Source: Gilliamella sp. wkB308
Lineage (GTDB): Bacteria > Pseudomonadota > Gammaproteobacteria > Enterobacterales > Orbaceae
DNA length: 64,000 bases
Direction: 5' to 3'
NCBI RefSeq assembly: GCF_001690185.1
Contig: NZ_LZGN01000003.1
Span: 1 to 64,000 of the forward strand
In this document: positions 46,776 to 56,405 of the stretch, piece after piece
Position numbering within the stretch: the stretch's first letter is position 1
How the letters are laid out: each line of letters opens with the position of its first letter
The notes under the pieces: generated by a model
Seen by the model: only the letters and a program-made list of their open reading frames with translations
Databases searched by the model: none
Told to the model about the DNA's origin: nothing
Position numbers and translations under genes: made by a program

Positions 46776-48317
46776 ATGAATACAGCAAAAACAATTGACA
46801 GTAATGTTACAAGTTTATACATCGCAGAAGAAGATGATTTAAAAATACTTCCTAGCAATCCTGTTTGGCATGGTATCGAAGTAAATAGCTATAGTGATTT
46901 CGGCGGTTCTACAACCTTACTACAGCGAGAAACGATCAATCCTTCACGACAAAATCAAAAGGGTAAAATTGTTGATATTGATGCTTCAGCAGGTTTTAGC
47001 CTTGATATGACTAAAAATATTTTTCCTTGGCTAATGCGTGGTTTTATGTTTGCAGAAGCAAGAGAAAAATTTACAACTCAATCACTTAGCGGTAAAACAT
47101 TACCTATTAAGAGTGTATCAAAAGGTTATAATTTTCCAGATAGTAATAAATTACCGCAAAAATTACTGACAGGCACGATTATTCATGCTTCAGGGTTTAG
47201 CAATTTTGCAAACAATGGTTTAAAAATTGTATATTCTTGCTCTGATAACAATATTTCTACTAACTCAAGTACACCACAAATAGAAGAATTGAATCCGCCA
47301 GCTAGCGCAAAAATTTCTGCGGTAGGTTTTAAATTCAGCTCTGGTAGTTGTTCAATGGAAGTTAAAAAAGGAACATTACCTAAATTAGTTTCTAGTTCGA
47401 CTGATTTAACTAAGCTCGGATTAATTGAAGGTGAATGGATTTGGCTTGGTGGTGATGCATCGGACTCTTATTTTCCAAAAAATAGAGGTTGGGCAAGAAT
47501 AACCGAAATTGCTGCGAAAACAATAACTTTTGATGATACCGACTTTGTACCTGAAAATGATACCGGTGCTAATATTAAATTAGAAATCTATTTTGGAACG
47601 GTAATTAAAAATGAAAAAGAACAAAATAAAATTGTTAAAAAAACCTATTGTTTTGAACGTACACTAGGTTCGGTTGATAACGAAATTCAAGCCCAATACG
47701 TAAATGGGGCAGTTGCAAATGAATTAACCATTAATATGGGTTCAGCACAATATGTTACTGCAGATTTGAATTATGTTGGATGTAATTCTTTCACGAAAAA
47801 AGGGAAGAATCGAATTATCGGTGAACGTTTAGAATGTGATAAATCATCACCTTTTAACGCAACTTCTAATATTTATCGACAAAAATTAAGTATTAATGAT
47901 ACCAAAAGTTCAACACCAAGTGCTTTATTTGCTTATGTTACTGATTCCAGTTTAGCTATTTCTAATGGTGTTACAGGAGTTAAAGGACTTGGAATTTTAG
48001 GGAGCTTTGATGTATCTGTTGGTAATTTTAGTGTAACTGGATCAATTACCGCATACTTTTCTTCAGTTGATGCAATAGAAGCGATTCGAAACAACGCAGA
48101 TGTTGGCTTTTCGACAATTTTAGCTGCGGAAAATTCAGGCGTCATTTTTGACATTCCTTTATTAGCGTTAAGTGGTGGTATGCCTAATATAGAAAAAGAT
48201 CAGAAAATTACGATACCACTTGAGAAAACAGGGGCGGAAAACAAACATGGTTACACAATGATGTATCAAACATTTGAATACCTTCCTGATTCAGCAATGC
48301 CATATGTTAACGTTTAA
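46776..48317 (+). CDS. phage tail tube protein
   Basis: 513 residues. The N-terminal part (WHGIEVNSYSDFGGSTTLLQRETINPSRQNQKG) and the C-terminal part (YVTDSSLAISNGVTGVKGLG, then FDVSVGNFSVTGSITAYF) fit tail-tube proteins of the Phage_tube_2 type in siphovirus-like prophages. The position before two tail-assembly chaperone frames and a tape measure gene confirms it. It is long for a tube protein; the middle (about 100-300) may be an inserted surface domain. Confidence 0.8.
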   Translation: MNTAKTIDSNVTSLYIAEEDDLKILPSNPVWHGIEVNSYSDFGGSTTLLQRETINPSRQNQKGKIVDIDASAGFSLDMTKNIFPWLMRGFMFAEAREKFTTQSLSGKTLPIKSVSKGYNFPDSNKLPQKLLTGTIIHASGFSNFANNGLKIVYSCSDNNISTNSSTPQIEELNPPASAKISAVGFKFSSGSCSMEVKKGTLPKLVSSSTDLTKLGLIEGEWIWLGGDASDSYFPKNRGWARITEIAAKTITFDDTDFVPENDTGANIKLEIYFGTVIKNEKEQNKIVKKTYCFERTLGSVDNEIQAQYVNGAVANELTINMGSAQYVTADLNYVGCNSFTKKGKNRIIGERLECDKSSPFNATSNIYRQKLSINDTKSSTPSALFAYVTDSSLAISNGVTGVKGLGILGSFDVSVGNFSVTGSITAYFSSVDAIEAIRNNADVGFSTILAAENSGVIFDIPLLALSGGMPNIEKDQKITIPLEKTGAENKHGYTMMYQTFEYLPDSAMPYVNV

Positions 48318-48354
48318 TTATATTAATCATAATTGTGCTTTTTAGGAGAAGAAA

Positions 48355-48774
48355 ATGAGTTTATTTGAACAATTTGAAACGGATAGAAATAAAGAAAAAG
48401 ATGGGGTTCCAGTGACTTATGGAGCCAATAAAGATGGAACAATTCCAACGTTCTATTTAGCCCGAATGGGAGGCGTAAATTCTAAATACTCAATGTTAAT
48501 CAAAAAACTAACTAAACAATACAAAAGACAAATACAGTTAGATTCTTTGCCAGAAGATAAAGTCATTGAAATTTCGATGCAAGCTTTTGTTGGTGGTGTA
48601 CTAAGAGGCTGGGAAAACATACAAGGACGTGATAATAAAATCATACCGTTCACTTCTGAAAATGCCATCAAACTTTTAACTCAATTGCCTGATTTATTCA
48701 ATGATTTAATTGCACAAGCAAGTGATATTGATTTATTTAAAACGGTTGAGCTGGAAAAAGATATAAAAAACTAA
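48355..48774 (+). CDS. phage tail assembly chaperone, G-like product
   Basis: 139 residues, no signal or membrane segment; TFYLARMGGVNSKYSMLI, a basic helix, and AFVGGVLRGWENIQG typical of this class. It lies between the tail tube and tape measure genes, where lambda-like phages encode gpG. Its last codons ATA AAA AAC TAA contain the slippery heptamer A AAA AAC (48765-48771). A -1 shift there joins it to the frame ending at 49106. AGGAGAAG precedes the start. Confidence 0.85.
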   Translation: MSLFEQFETDRNKEKDGVPVTYGANKDGTIPTFYLARMGGVNSKYSMLIKKLTKQYKRQIQLDSLPEDKVIEISMQAFVGGVLRGWENIQGRDNKIIPFTSENAIKLLTQLPDLFNDLIAQASDIDLFKTVELEKDIKN

Positions 48775-49106
48775 TTGAAGTCCTTGAATATCAACTTGAT
48801 ATGAATGGAAAGGACGAAGATATCATCAGAATGTCTCAACAAATGGGACAAGCACTTCCAGATAAAATCAGAAATAAACCCGAACTTGACGAACATCTTG
48901 AATTTTACTATCAAGCCTTTCTCGATCTCGATACAACACGTTCACATATGATGGTTGCAACACCTATTTCATGGTTATCAATCATTGAATACGCTCGGTT
49001 TTATCAATTAGATAATGAAGATACAAATGATTTTGTTTATCTAATACGTGAAATGGATAAGGTAAATTTAAAGCATGTTAATCGGGCATTTAAATCAAAA
49101 AACTAA
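48771..49106 (+). CDS. tail assembly chaperone T-like extension, made by -1 frameshift
   Basis: In the -1 frame, codons run on from CTA (48771) as LIEVLEYQLDMNGKDED to HVNRAFKSKN. The frame is open over the whole overlap, so a GT-type fusion of 250 residues is predicted. An ATG at 48801 lies inside but has no good ribosome site, which favours frameshift expression over independent initiation. Residues such as TPISWLSIIEYARFYQLD resemble small phage tail proteins. Lambda gpG/gpGT is the precedent. Confidence 0.8.
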   Translation, partial: LIEVLEYQLDMNGKDEDIIRMSQQMGQALPDKIRNKPELDEHLEFYYQAFLDLDTTRSHMMVATPISWLSIIEYARFYQLDNEDTNDFVYLIREMDKVNLKHVNRAFKSKN

Positions 49107-49352
49107 GTAACATTTTTTAAAAGTAGATGATTATTTATCTTTATTAATCTTAGTTCATTAAATTTTTTATTGAAAATAGAGTGGTTATATAAGGCTAAAA
49201 TGAACTTGTATAACTACTACTATTTTATAAAAAGTTTACCTATAAATAATTTAAATCAGCGCTTTAAAAATGTATCAACATGAGAGACAGACTTATTAGT
49301 TAATAAATATTGTACCTCAATTTTATTATATTCAGGCAAAAAAGGGGTTTAT

Positions 49353-50969
49353 ATGCCAATTGAAACAATACAGTTTTCAGAGAATATTCCTACCTCAATC
49401 AAAACAAAGCTAAAAAGTATCGATAGTGCTTCCGTTTCAGCAAGAGTAAATTTAAACAAATTAAAAACATTGTTAAAAAATAGTTGGAATACAGATCCGT
49501 TTAAGAAAGCTGAAGATAGTATTAAAAACTTAAGTAACGAAATATTAAAAAGCTTTGAGGTTGTAATAAATCGTACAAAAATATTGAAGAATCCAAATGA
49601 AAATTTCAATACATTGACGACAAAAACAAAAAATACAGGGATAGCACAACATCAATCAACAGCTAAAAATACAGATAACACATTAATAACTCCAGATGAA
49701 CAACTTTTACTCAGTTCGTTAAATCCAATAAATGATAAACTAACAGAATTCAACAAAAAACAATCTGAATTGGCTGGTATCTATCAAAAAGCAGCAATTA
49801 GTCAAAATGAGTACAATGACTATATGACATTATTGAATCAGCAATATGATGAATCAATAGATCCACTTGGTAATTATAATAAAGAATTGGAGCGAACATG
49901 GGAACTGATGAAACTCTCTTCTCAAGAAAGGGCTATAGAAAATGAATTTAATCGTATCACTCTAGATCTGATGAATAAAGGTTTAATATTAAATCAACAG
50001 CAAAATGCTGAATTAAGAAAAACAATCGAATTGAATCAGGAGTATTTGAGAATACTTGCGATTAAAGACGGTTTAGAGAATAATTCAAAAAAACAAAAGC
50101 AACAGGATTTTGGTGATTTGGTTAATGCTCTAAGTCTGTCCGAATTAGATGATAATGAAATAATCAACGTGTTGAACACAGATAGTCGAAGTCCATTTAC
50201 AGGAATGTTCGAAAACTCTTGGAGCTTATTAAGTTTGCAGATTGAACAATATCAATCGATGTATGATCAAATAAATGTTCTTACAGAAAAATTTAATCTT
50301 GATCAATCGGTTGCCGCATCATTAAGAGCACAAGTTTGGGCCAAACAAAATGATGTTATTTTAAGTCAGGCAGATAAATTTTTTGGCAATGTGGCAAAAT
50401 TACAAAGTTCAAATAATGCTACGATGGCTAAAGTTGGTAAAGCAGCAGCGATTGCACAAGCTATTGTGAATACTTATCAATCTGCTAATGCAGCCTATGC
50501 ATCTATGGCAGGTATTCCTTATATAGGCCCGGCTCTAGGTGCAGCAGCTGCGGCGGCGGCTATTACTTCCGGTATGGCGAATGTCGCAGCCATTCGATCT
50601 CAATCAACAGGCTTTATGAAAGGTGGTTATACGGGGAATCTGGCACGAACTCAGGTAGCAGGACTAGTGCATGGACAAGAATTTGTTATGAATGCGTCAG
50701 CAACGCAACGAATAGGGGTTAATAACCTTGAAGCCTTACAACGTGGAGATATGAGTAGCATACAAGTTCCTCAAATTTCAAATCAAAGTTCAACATCTGA
50801 AAAAGCTGAAAGTAGCTTACAAACTATTGCCCCAATCATTAATATTGCTTTAGTCAATGATAATGACAGTGCACAGCAATGGTTATCTACTCAAGAAGGT
50901 GTCAAGCGAATAATGCAAATAAATCGAGAAAATGGTGATGAACTAGCAACAATAGTGAAAGCTTGTTAA
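49353..50969 (+). CDS. phage tail tape measure protein, short
   Basis: 538 residues, mostly helical and rich in coiled-coil heptads. The C-terminal part has the usual tape-measure end: VGKAAAIAQAIVNTYQSANA, AGIPYIGPALGAAAAAAAI, then GGYTG and VHGQEFVMNASATQRIG. Tape measure length sets tail length, and most siphovirus proteins exceed 700 residues, so a short tail or an internal deletion is implied. A 246-bp gene-free gap precedes it. The ribosome site is AAAAGGGG. Confidence 0.82.
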   Translation: MPIETIQFSENIPTSIKTKLKSIDSASVSARVNLNKLKTLLKNSWNTDPFKKAEDSIKNLSNEILKSFEVVINRTKILKNPNENFNTLTTKTKNTGIAQHQSTAKNTDNTLITPDEQLLLSSLNPINDKLTEFNKKQSELAGIYQKAAISQNEYNDYMTLLNQQYDESIDPLGNYNKELERTWELMKLSSQERAIENEFNRITLDLMNKGLILNQQQNAELRKTIELNQEYLRILAIKDGLENNSKKQKQQDFGDLVNALSLSELDDNEIINVLNTDSRSPFTGMFENSWSLLSLQIEQYQSMYDQINVLTEKFNLDQSVAASLRAQVWAKQNDVILSQADKFFGNVAKLQSSNNATMAKVGKAAAIAQAIVNTYQSANAAYASMAGIPYIGPALGAAAAAAAITSGMANVAAIRSQSTGFMKGGYTGNLARTQVAGLVHGQEFVMNASATQRIGVNNLEALQRGDMSSIQVPQISNQSSTSEKAESSLQTIAPIINIALVNDNDSAQQWLSTQEGVKRIMQINRENGDELATIVKAC

Positions 50970-51071
50970 TTAAAATGTCTAAGTAAGACCAAATTGCATC
51001 AAAATTGAAAATCCCAAATGATATAGTTATAAGATCAAAGTGGATTTAAAACTTGAGTAAATAATAAAATT

Positions 51072-51094
51072 AAGCGCCTCAATTGGCGCTTTTT
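51072..51094 (+). terminator. rho-independent terminator inside the tail module
   Basis: AAGCGCC and GGCGCTT pair around TCAATT, followed by TTTT, 102 bp past the tape measure gene. It separates the tail module into two transcripts. Confidence 0.82.
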
Positions 51095-51199
51095 CATTAT
51101 AAACATCCAAGAACAAATTAACAAAAGCGCATTTAGCTTGCCTTTCACCATTGTCAACATATCAAAAATTACTTAATTCTTATTTTAAAGAAGGCCAAC

Positions 51200-52378
51200 A
51201 TGTCAAATATCATTACAGAACAACCCATAAAAGGGGCTAAAGAAACATTTTCCTGGCTAACTGATATCATCGAAACAAAAAACGGTAGAGAGCACAGAAT
51301 AGGTTTACGTGCTTTACCACGAGTTTCTTATGAATACTCATTTTTAACTCATATTCATAATCGTAATTATTATTTAAATTCACTCAGAAATAATTTTACT
51401 GAGATATGGTTGATACCAGATTGGTTGTCAGGAATATATCTTGGTGAACTAGAATTAGGTGAGAAAACAATACCTAATATCTTAAATCAAAAAGTGGGTG
51501 ATAAATTTTTGATTTATCAGAATGCTGAACATAGTGAAGTAAATGAATGGCTACAATTACCAAAACAAAAGCCATTAGAATTTGTTTTCATAGAACCCAA
51601 AAAAAACAAATTAGTGTTTGAACTAAAAAAAAGAGTTCCTGTTGAAAAGCAGGTCAATATAAAACCGATAAATTATCATTATAAAGCAGCGTATATTCTT
51701 CCATTAATGCCATGTTTTCTTACTAATACTAAATACACGACTTCAGGGTATGAAAGTCAAATAGATATTAGTGTTGAGCTATGTCATGAATTGAATTTTA
51801 GCAGCGGTGCTAATTATGGTATCAAGTATCTTGGATTAGAAGTATTACATAATTTTTATGGAGTTAATGAATCAACAATTCAAAAAGATATTGAAATTGT
51901 TGATTATGATCTAGGTAAAATTACCCGAATTGAGAATTGGCAATATTCAAAGCAGTCTCGATCTTTGACTTTTTACCTTGATGGACTGAAAGAAATCCAA
52001 GCTTTTAAAAAGTTTATTTATCGAATCGAAGGAAAACTTAACGCATTTTGGTTATGTGATAACGATGAAAATCTTGTTAAAACACATATGTTAGGCGATA
52101 AGATTTATATAAAGAATCAATCATTTAACCCATCATTCAAATATTTAGCATTATTTCATCCAGATAGTATTTCGTATGTAAAAATTATCAATATTAAAAA
52201 TACGGGTAAAAGTATTCAATTAACGATTGATCAAGTTATCACTAAGCCTATAACAAAAATCAGTCACTTAATGTTATGTCGTTTTGACACCGATGATATA
52301 CAAATTGAATACGATACTTATATACAAGCTCAATCTAACATTCCAGTAATCGAGGTTTTCGATGATCAATATTTTTAA
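51200..52378 (+). CDS. phage minor tail protein
   Basis: 392 residues with no signal or membrane segment; strand-rich, with WQYSKQSRSLTFYLDGLKEIQAFKKF in the second half, similar to phage proteins that precede DUF2163/BR0599 proteins in siphovirus-like tail operons. It overlaps the next gene by 17 bp, so translation is coupled. It probably belongs to the distal tail or baseplate. No exact family name is certain. Confidence 0.7.
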   Translation: MSNIITEQPIKGAKETFSWLTDIIETKNGREHRIGLRALPRVSYEYSFLTHIHNRNYYLNSLRNNFTEIWLIPDWLSGIYLGELELGEKTIPNILNQKVGDKFLIYQNAEHSEVNEWLQLPKQKPLEFVFIEPKKNKLVFELKKRVPVEKQVNIKPINYHYKAAYILPLMPCFLTNTKYTTSGYESQIDISVELCHELNFSSGANYGIKYLGLEVLHNFYGVNESTIQKDIEIVDYDLGKITRIENWQYSKQSRSLTFYLDGLKEIQAFKKFIYRIEGKLNAFWLCDNDENLVKTHMLGDKIYIKNQSFNPSFKYLALFHPDSISYVKIINIKNTGKSIQLTIDQVITKPITKISHLMLCRFDTDDIQIEYDTYIQAQSNIPVIEVFDDQYF

Positions 52379-53147
52379 ACAAGCTGAATTATATGTTTTC
52401 AATGATGGAATCAATACATTTCGTTATACCAATGGTATGCGTGAACTAAATATTGATAATCAGACATATAAAAAAGAGTCCATCAATCGCACAGCAATAA
52501 AACGGGATGCCGCTATTTCCAAAAATAAAATTGATATAACCATGCCAATTACCAATGAAGTCGTAAAATCATGGATCAATCCTGATATCACAAAACATCT
52601 ACTTGTTGATATCTATATTCTCGATAAAAAGAGTACTGTCACTATGTCATGGAGTGGGCGTTTAACTCAGACATCAACATCAGAAAAAGAGATGGTGATG
52701 ACATTTGAATTATTGATTACACGCTCAGGGCAAACTGGTGTAAATGAAAAAATTCAGCGTAATTGTCGTTATTCACTTTATGGCGAACATTGTGGTCTAA
52801 ATAAAGAGGATTTTAAGGTAAAAGGCAGGGTGTTAGCTTATGAAAATGATATCGTCACGGTTGAATTTGAACGTCAAATTGAAAATGGTTATTTCACCGC
52901 AGGTATTTTAAGAACGCCCGATGGCGAACAGACGTTTATTAAAGAACATAATCAATCATCAATAGTCCTAATGAGAAAAAATCAGCAGTTGTTGGACAAT
53001 CTCAATAAAGGAATATTGGAAATTACGCTTTATAAAGGTTGTTTAAGAACCCTAAATTCTTGCCATTCATTTAATAACACCATCAATTATGGTGGATTTC
53101 CTTACTTACCATTAGAACCGTTAAATAACGGCAATTCAATTGTTTAG
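52362..53147 (+). CDS. phage tail protein with DUF2163 / BR0599 domains
   Basis: 261 residues. The N-terminal half resembles DUF2163 and the C-terminal half Phage_BR0599, with the Cys pattern CRYSLYGEHCGLN and GCLRTLNSCHSF, and the ending NYGGFPYLPLEP. In GTA-like and lambdoid tail operons this protein lies between the distal tail and hub proteins; the cysteines probably bind a metal or iron-sulfur cluster as in lambda gpL. It overlaps the previous gene. Confidence 0.82.
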   Translation: MINIFKQAELYVFNDGINTFRYTNGMRELNIDNQTYKKESINRTAIKRDAAISKNKIDITMPITNEVVKSWINPDITKHLLVDIYILDKKSTVTMSWSGRLTQTSTSEKEMVMTFELLITRSGQTGVNEKIQRNCRYSLYGEHCGLNKEDFKVKGRVLAYENDIVTVEFERQIENGYFTAGILRTPDGEQTFIKEHNQSSIVLMRKNQQLLDNLNKGILEITLYKGCLRTLNSCHSFNNTINYGGFPYLPLEPLNNGNSIV

Positions 53148-53156
53148 GAGGTAAAT

Positions 53157-53396
53157 ATGTTTTTTTTGATTTCTGCATTAGTTGCGGTTGTTGTTGGAAT
53201 GGTCGTTGGGATGGTGTCTTCAAAGGGCAAAGCAAATCAACAAAAAATAGAAGCTGATGAATTTAAAACGGGAACATCAACAGAAGGAACGGGAATACCC
53301 ATTGTATTTGGTACCGTTAAGATAACCAATCCAATTTATACCTGGATTGGAGATAAAAAAACGTCAGCTATTAGAAAAAAAGGTGGCAAAAAATAA
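53157..53396 (+). CDS. small phage tail protein with N-terminal membrane-like segment
   Basis: 79 residues: a hydrophobic stretch (LISALVAVVVGMVVGMV, residues 4-20), then TSTEGTGIPIVFGTVKI, a motif that begins many tail hub/tip proteins, and a basic end. It starts after AGGAGGTAAAT and its stop overlaps the next start (TAATGA). Possibly it acts with the tail-tip protein. Confidence 0.65.
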   Translation: MFFLISALVAVVVGMVVGMVSSKGKANQQKIEADEFKTGTSTEGTGIPIVFGTVKITNPIYTWIGDKKTSAIRKKGGKK

Positions 53397-53614
53397 TGAA
53401 AATAATTGTAACCAGAGACGATATGATTGCAGTCAAACAATGCAGTCGTGGTGGACGGGAGTTTTTTAAACGTCATGGACTCGATTGGAACCAATTTTTG
53501 AAAGAAGGAATAGATGCTGAAATTTTAAAATCAACCAATGATGCAATGGCAAATCAAGTTATAGAACATGCGGAGCGTAGAACATGGGTGGAAGTAAGAA
53601 AAAGCAAACTGTAG
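53396..53614 (+). CDS. small conserved phage protein
   Basis: 72 residues: VTRDDMIAVKQCSRGGREFFKRHGLDWNQFLKEGIDAE, the pattern of a short protein (…CxRG.R.FF..HGLDW..F...GI…) found before the tail-tip gene in several siphovirus-like prophages. Function unknown. It overlaps the preceding gene by one base and the next by 31 bp. Confidence 0.7.
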   Translation: MKIIVTRDDMIAVKQCSRGGREFFKRHGLDWNQFLKEGIDAEILKSTNDAMANQVIEHAERRTWVEVRKSKL

Positions 53615-56397
53615 GTTATAAATATTACGCTGGAGTCAGTATGGTTTTATGTCAAGGCACTATAGATAAATTGACTAATATTAGCGTAGCAGACAGGACA
53701 GCATGGCGAGGCGCTATGCAAGACGGACAAATAGCCATAAATAAACAAGGATTATTCGGTGGTGACAAAAGGGAAGGTGGTGTATCAGGTACAGTTGATG
53801 TGTATTCAGGTCATCATCAACATAATCGAAATAGTTATTTGGCAAGTAAATTATCAGCTATTGTACCGGCTTATCGTCATGTCGCTGGTCTTGTATTCCG
53901 ACAATTTTATTGGGGAAATAACCCTTATATGAAAGATATTTCGGCAGTTGTTCAGCGTATACATTATCAAGACTCCAAAAAAACACGACAATGGTATGAC
54001 AGTAAAGCAGAGATAAAAACTGAAAATGGAAGTGCAAATACAGCTATCCATTTTATATTGGATACTTCAATGAGTATGAGTGGAGGGCGAATTCAAGCAC
54101 TTAAATCAGCGATGAAACGTGCTATACAAAATCTTTCAACTTCAATCGATTTGATGACATTAAGATTAGATATTCTGATAACCACTTATCAAGGCGGAAA
54201 TCCACAAACAAAACTAGTTAGAAAAGTTTCTCAAAACGATATTGTAGGGATTTTATCTTTTATTGATAATTTGAAAATTGTTGGCGGAGAAAATCTTGAA
54301 AATGTGTTATCTCATTCTATAAATTTTTTTAAAGACACATTCAATCTAACAATGAATCGATGTTGTATTTTTGTTAGTGATGGTGAATTAGAAAATGTTG
54401 ACCATATCAAAAATGAAGAAATTCATAATATGATTGATAAAAAAGGTCAATTTAATGAACAAGATGAACATGATGTTAATATATTTTGTATCAATGTTGA
54501 TAATACCGATAAATCATTAAGTTCAAAAATTGATAATACGCCAGAAGATGGGATACCAGTAATAAAGGGAACCGATTCGAACATTATTTATGATACCATC
54601 ATGAATGCAATCAATAATCTCAATGCTGATATGAATCCCGCCCACATACTAAGAGAATTAGTACTTAATCAGCAAAATGGTTTTAATTCGAGTCTAATCA
54701 AGAACAGCATTAACGAAGATTCATTTAAACAAGCTGCTGATCTTTTTTATCAAGAAAAACTTGGTCTTTCTTATATATGGAATGACCAAAGTAAGTTTGA
54801 AGATTTGAAGAAAAATATTGAAAATACTGCAAACTGTGTTTTATATCAAAATGCTAAAACAAATCAATTTGAAATAAAAGTAATTCGAAATGACTACCAT
54901 ATTGAAAAATTACCTCTTTTTGATAAAACGAATATAGTCAAAATTTCTGATATTAAAAAAAATATCATTACTGAAATGATTAACTCGGTTACCGTCAATT
55001 TTATAGATAGAACAAATGACTATAAACAAGGATCGGTGACTGTTCGGGATGATGCTTTAATTTTGATGGCTGGACGTGAAAATAATACGACTGTTACTTA
55101 TGATATGGTTTACAATCGTTCATTAGCTTCTAGACTAGCACTTCGTGATTTAGCCGCATTATCTTCAGATTTAGCTTCTGTTTCATTAACCCTTAATTTA
55201 GACGGAAGAATGCTTAATCGTGGTGATGTTTTTGTATTGGATATGCCACAACTAGGGCTAAATAAAGCCGTAATGCGTGTAACTTCACTTGATTACGGTA
55301 CTCAGAAAAGTAATCAAGTTACCGTTGAATGCATGAGAGATGTGTTTTCATTGCCATCATCGACAGTGGTAAGTAATCAACCCGTCATTATACCCACAAC
55401 CGATATAAATTTAGCTAAACCAGCTGAACATTACGCTATTATGGAATGTCCTTATTATGAACTGGTTTATAATTACGGGCAAAGAGAAGTTGATTTTATG
55501 ATTCAAGATGATAAGTCGATCGGTCAAATAGCTGCAACAATTGCATCGCCACCAGAGGGGACTTTTCATAGTGAATTAGTTACCTCGCTTTCGAATACTT
55601 TTGAGAATGCAGAAAATATCATAGATTGTGAAATGAGATTAATAGAGCATGAACTTGATCAAGTTACATCAATTATTACACTCAACTTTAATCCACCAGA
55701 ACAAGATTATAACTGGATCTTGATTGGAAACGAAATTTTATATGTTCAATCTTTTTCTAACAATCAGCTGACCGTCAAAAGAGGGTGCCTTGACACATTA
55801 CCAGAAAAACATGAAAAAGGGAGTAAAGTCTATTTTTGTGGGGGACAATTATCATTAAAAAGTGATGAATATTATCAAGGTGATAAAGTTGATTGCCGAA
55901 TTATTACAAACACTTCTACTGATTCATTAGATCCATCATTAGCAAAAGGTGCAATGATAAATATTCAAGGTCGAGCTGCAAAACCTTATCCTCCTGCAAA
56001 TGTTACGATAAATAATTTTTATTTTCCCGATAAACTCAGTACCGATCAACTCTACATCAAATGGTCATCGAGAAATCGACTTCAGCAAACATCAGGAGAA
56101 CTTATTGGATGGTATGAAAGCGATATTACACCAGAAAGTGGTGTTAAATATCATCTGACCATCAAACTCAATAAAAGAATAATTGTAGATCAAATTATTG
56201 ATGTTACTACATTTGAATTAGATGTTTCTGAATATCTTCAGGGAACGCTAGATATTCAAATATCAAGTATTGTCGATAATATTTATTGTTTTACACCATT
56301 TTCTCATTCGATTGAACTTTATAATGACTTAATTTTTAAAATTCATGAAGAACAATCAGCAATTGATAAAAATAATCTACTAGTCAAAATTAAATAG
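53584..56397 (+). CDS. phage tail tip/hub protein with an inserted VWA domain
   Basis: 937 residues. The N-terminal part (YYAGVSMVLCQGTIDKL, then GLFGGDKREGG, YRHVAGLVF) and the part from DMNPAHILREL on (about 349-650) match tail-tip proteins of the Phage-tail_3/GTA TIM-barrel type. Between them, at about 153-347, lies a complete VWA domain with MIDAS D160-x-S162-x-S164 (LDTSMSMSGGR) and VSDGELEN. A fibronectin-III-like domain is near 800-905. The tail tip contacts the host surface, so the VWA insert may bind a receptor through a metal ion. GGAG at 53572 supports the start. Confidence 0.85.
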   Translation: MGGSKKKQTVGYKYYAGVSMVLCQGTIDKLTNISVADRTAWRGAMQDGQIAINKQGLFGGDKREGGVSGTVDVYSGHHQHNRNSYLASKLSAIVPAYRHVAGLVFRQFYWGNNPYMKDISAVVQRIHYQDSKKTRQWYDSKAEIKTENGSANTAIHFILDTSMSMSGGRIQALKSAMKRAIQNLSTSIDLMTLRLDILITTYQGGNPQTKLVRKVSQNDIVGILSFIDNLKIVGGENLENVLSHSINFFKDTFNLTMNRCCIFVSDGELENVDHIKNEEIHNMIDKKGQFNEQDEHDVNIFCINVDNTDKSLSSKIDNTPEDGIPVIKGTDSNIIYDTIMNAINNLNADMNPAHILRELVLNQQNGFNSSLIKNSINEDSFKQAADLFYQEKLGLSYIWNDQSKFEDLKKNIENTANCVLYQNAKTNQFEIKVIRNDYHIEKLPLFDKTNIVKISDIKKNIITEMINSVTVNFIDRTNDYKQGSVTVRDDALILMAGRENNTTVTYDMVYNRSLASRLALRDLAALSSDLASVSLTLNLDGRMLNRGDVFVLDMPQLGLNKAVMRVTSLDYGTQKSNQVTVECMRDVFSLPSSTVVSNQPVIIPTTDINLAKPAEHYAIMECPYYELVYNYGQREVDFMIQDDKSIGQIAATIASPPEGTFHSELVTSLSNTFENAENIIDCEMRLIEHELDQVTSIITLNFNPPEQDYNWILIGNEILYVQSFSNNQLTVKRGCLDTLPEKHEKGSKVYFCGGQLSLKSDEYYQGDKVDCRIITNTSTDSLDPSLAKGAMINIQGRAAKPYPPANVTINNFYFPDKLSTDQLYIKWSSRNRLQQTSGELIGWYESDITPESGVKYHLTIKLNKRIIVDQIIDVTTFELDVSEYLQGTLDIQISSIVDNIYCFTPFSHSIELYNDLIFKIHEEQSAIDKNNLLVKIK

Positions 56398-56405
56398 GAA
56401 AAATT

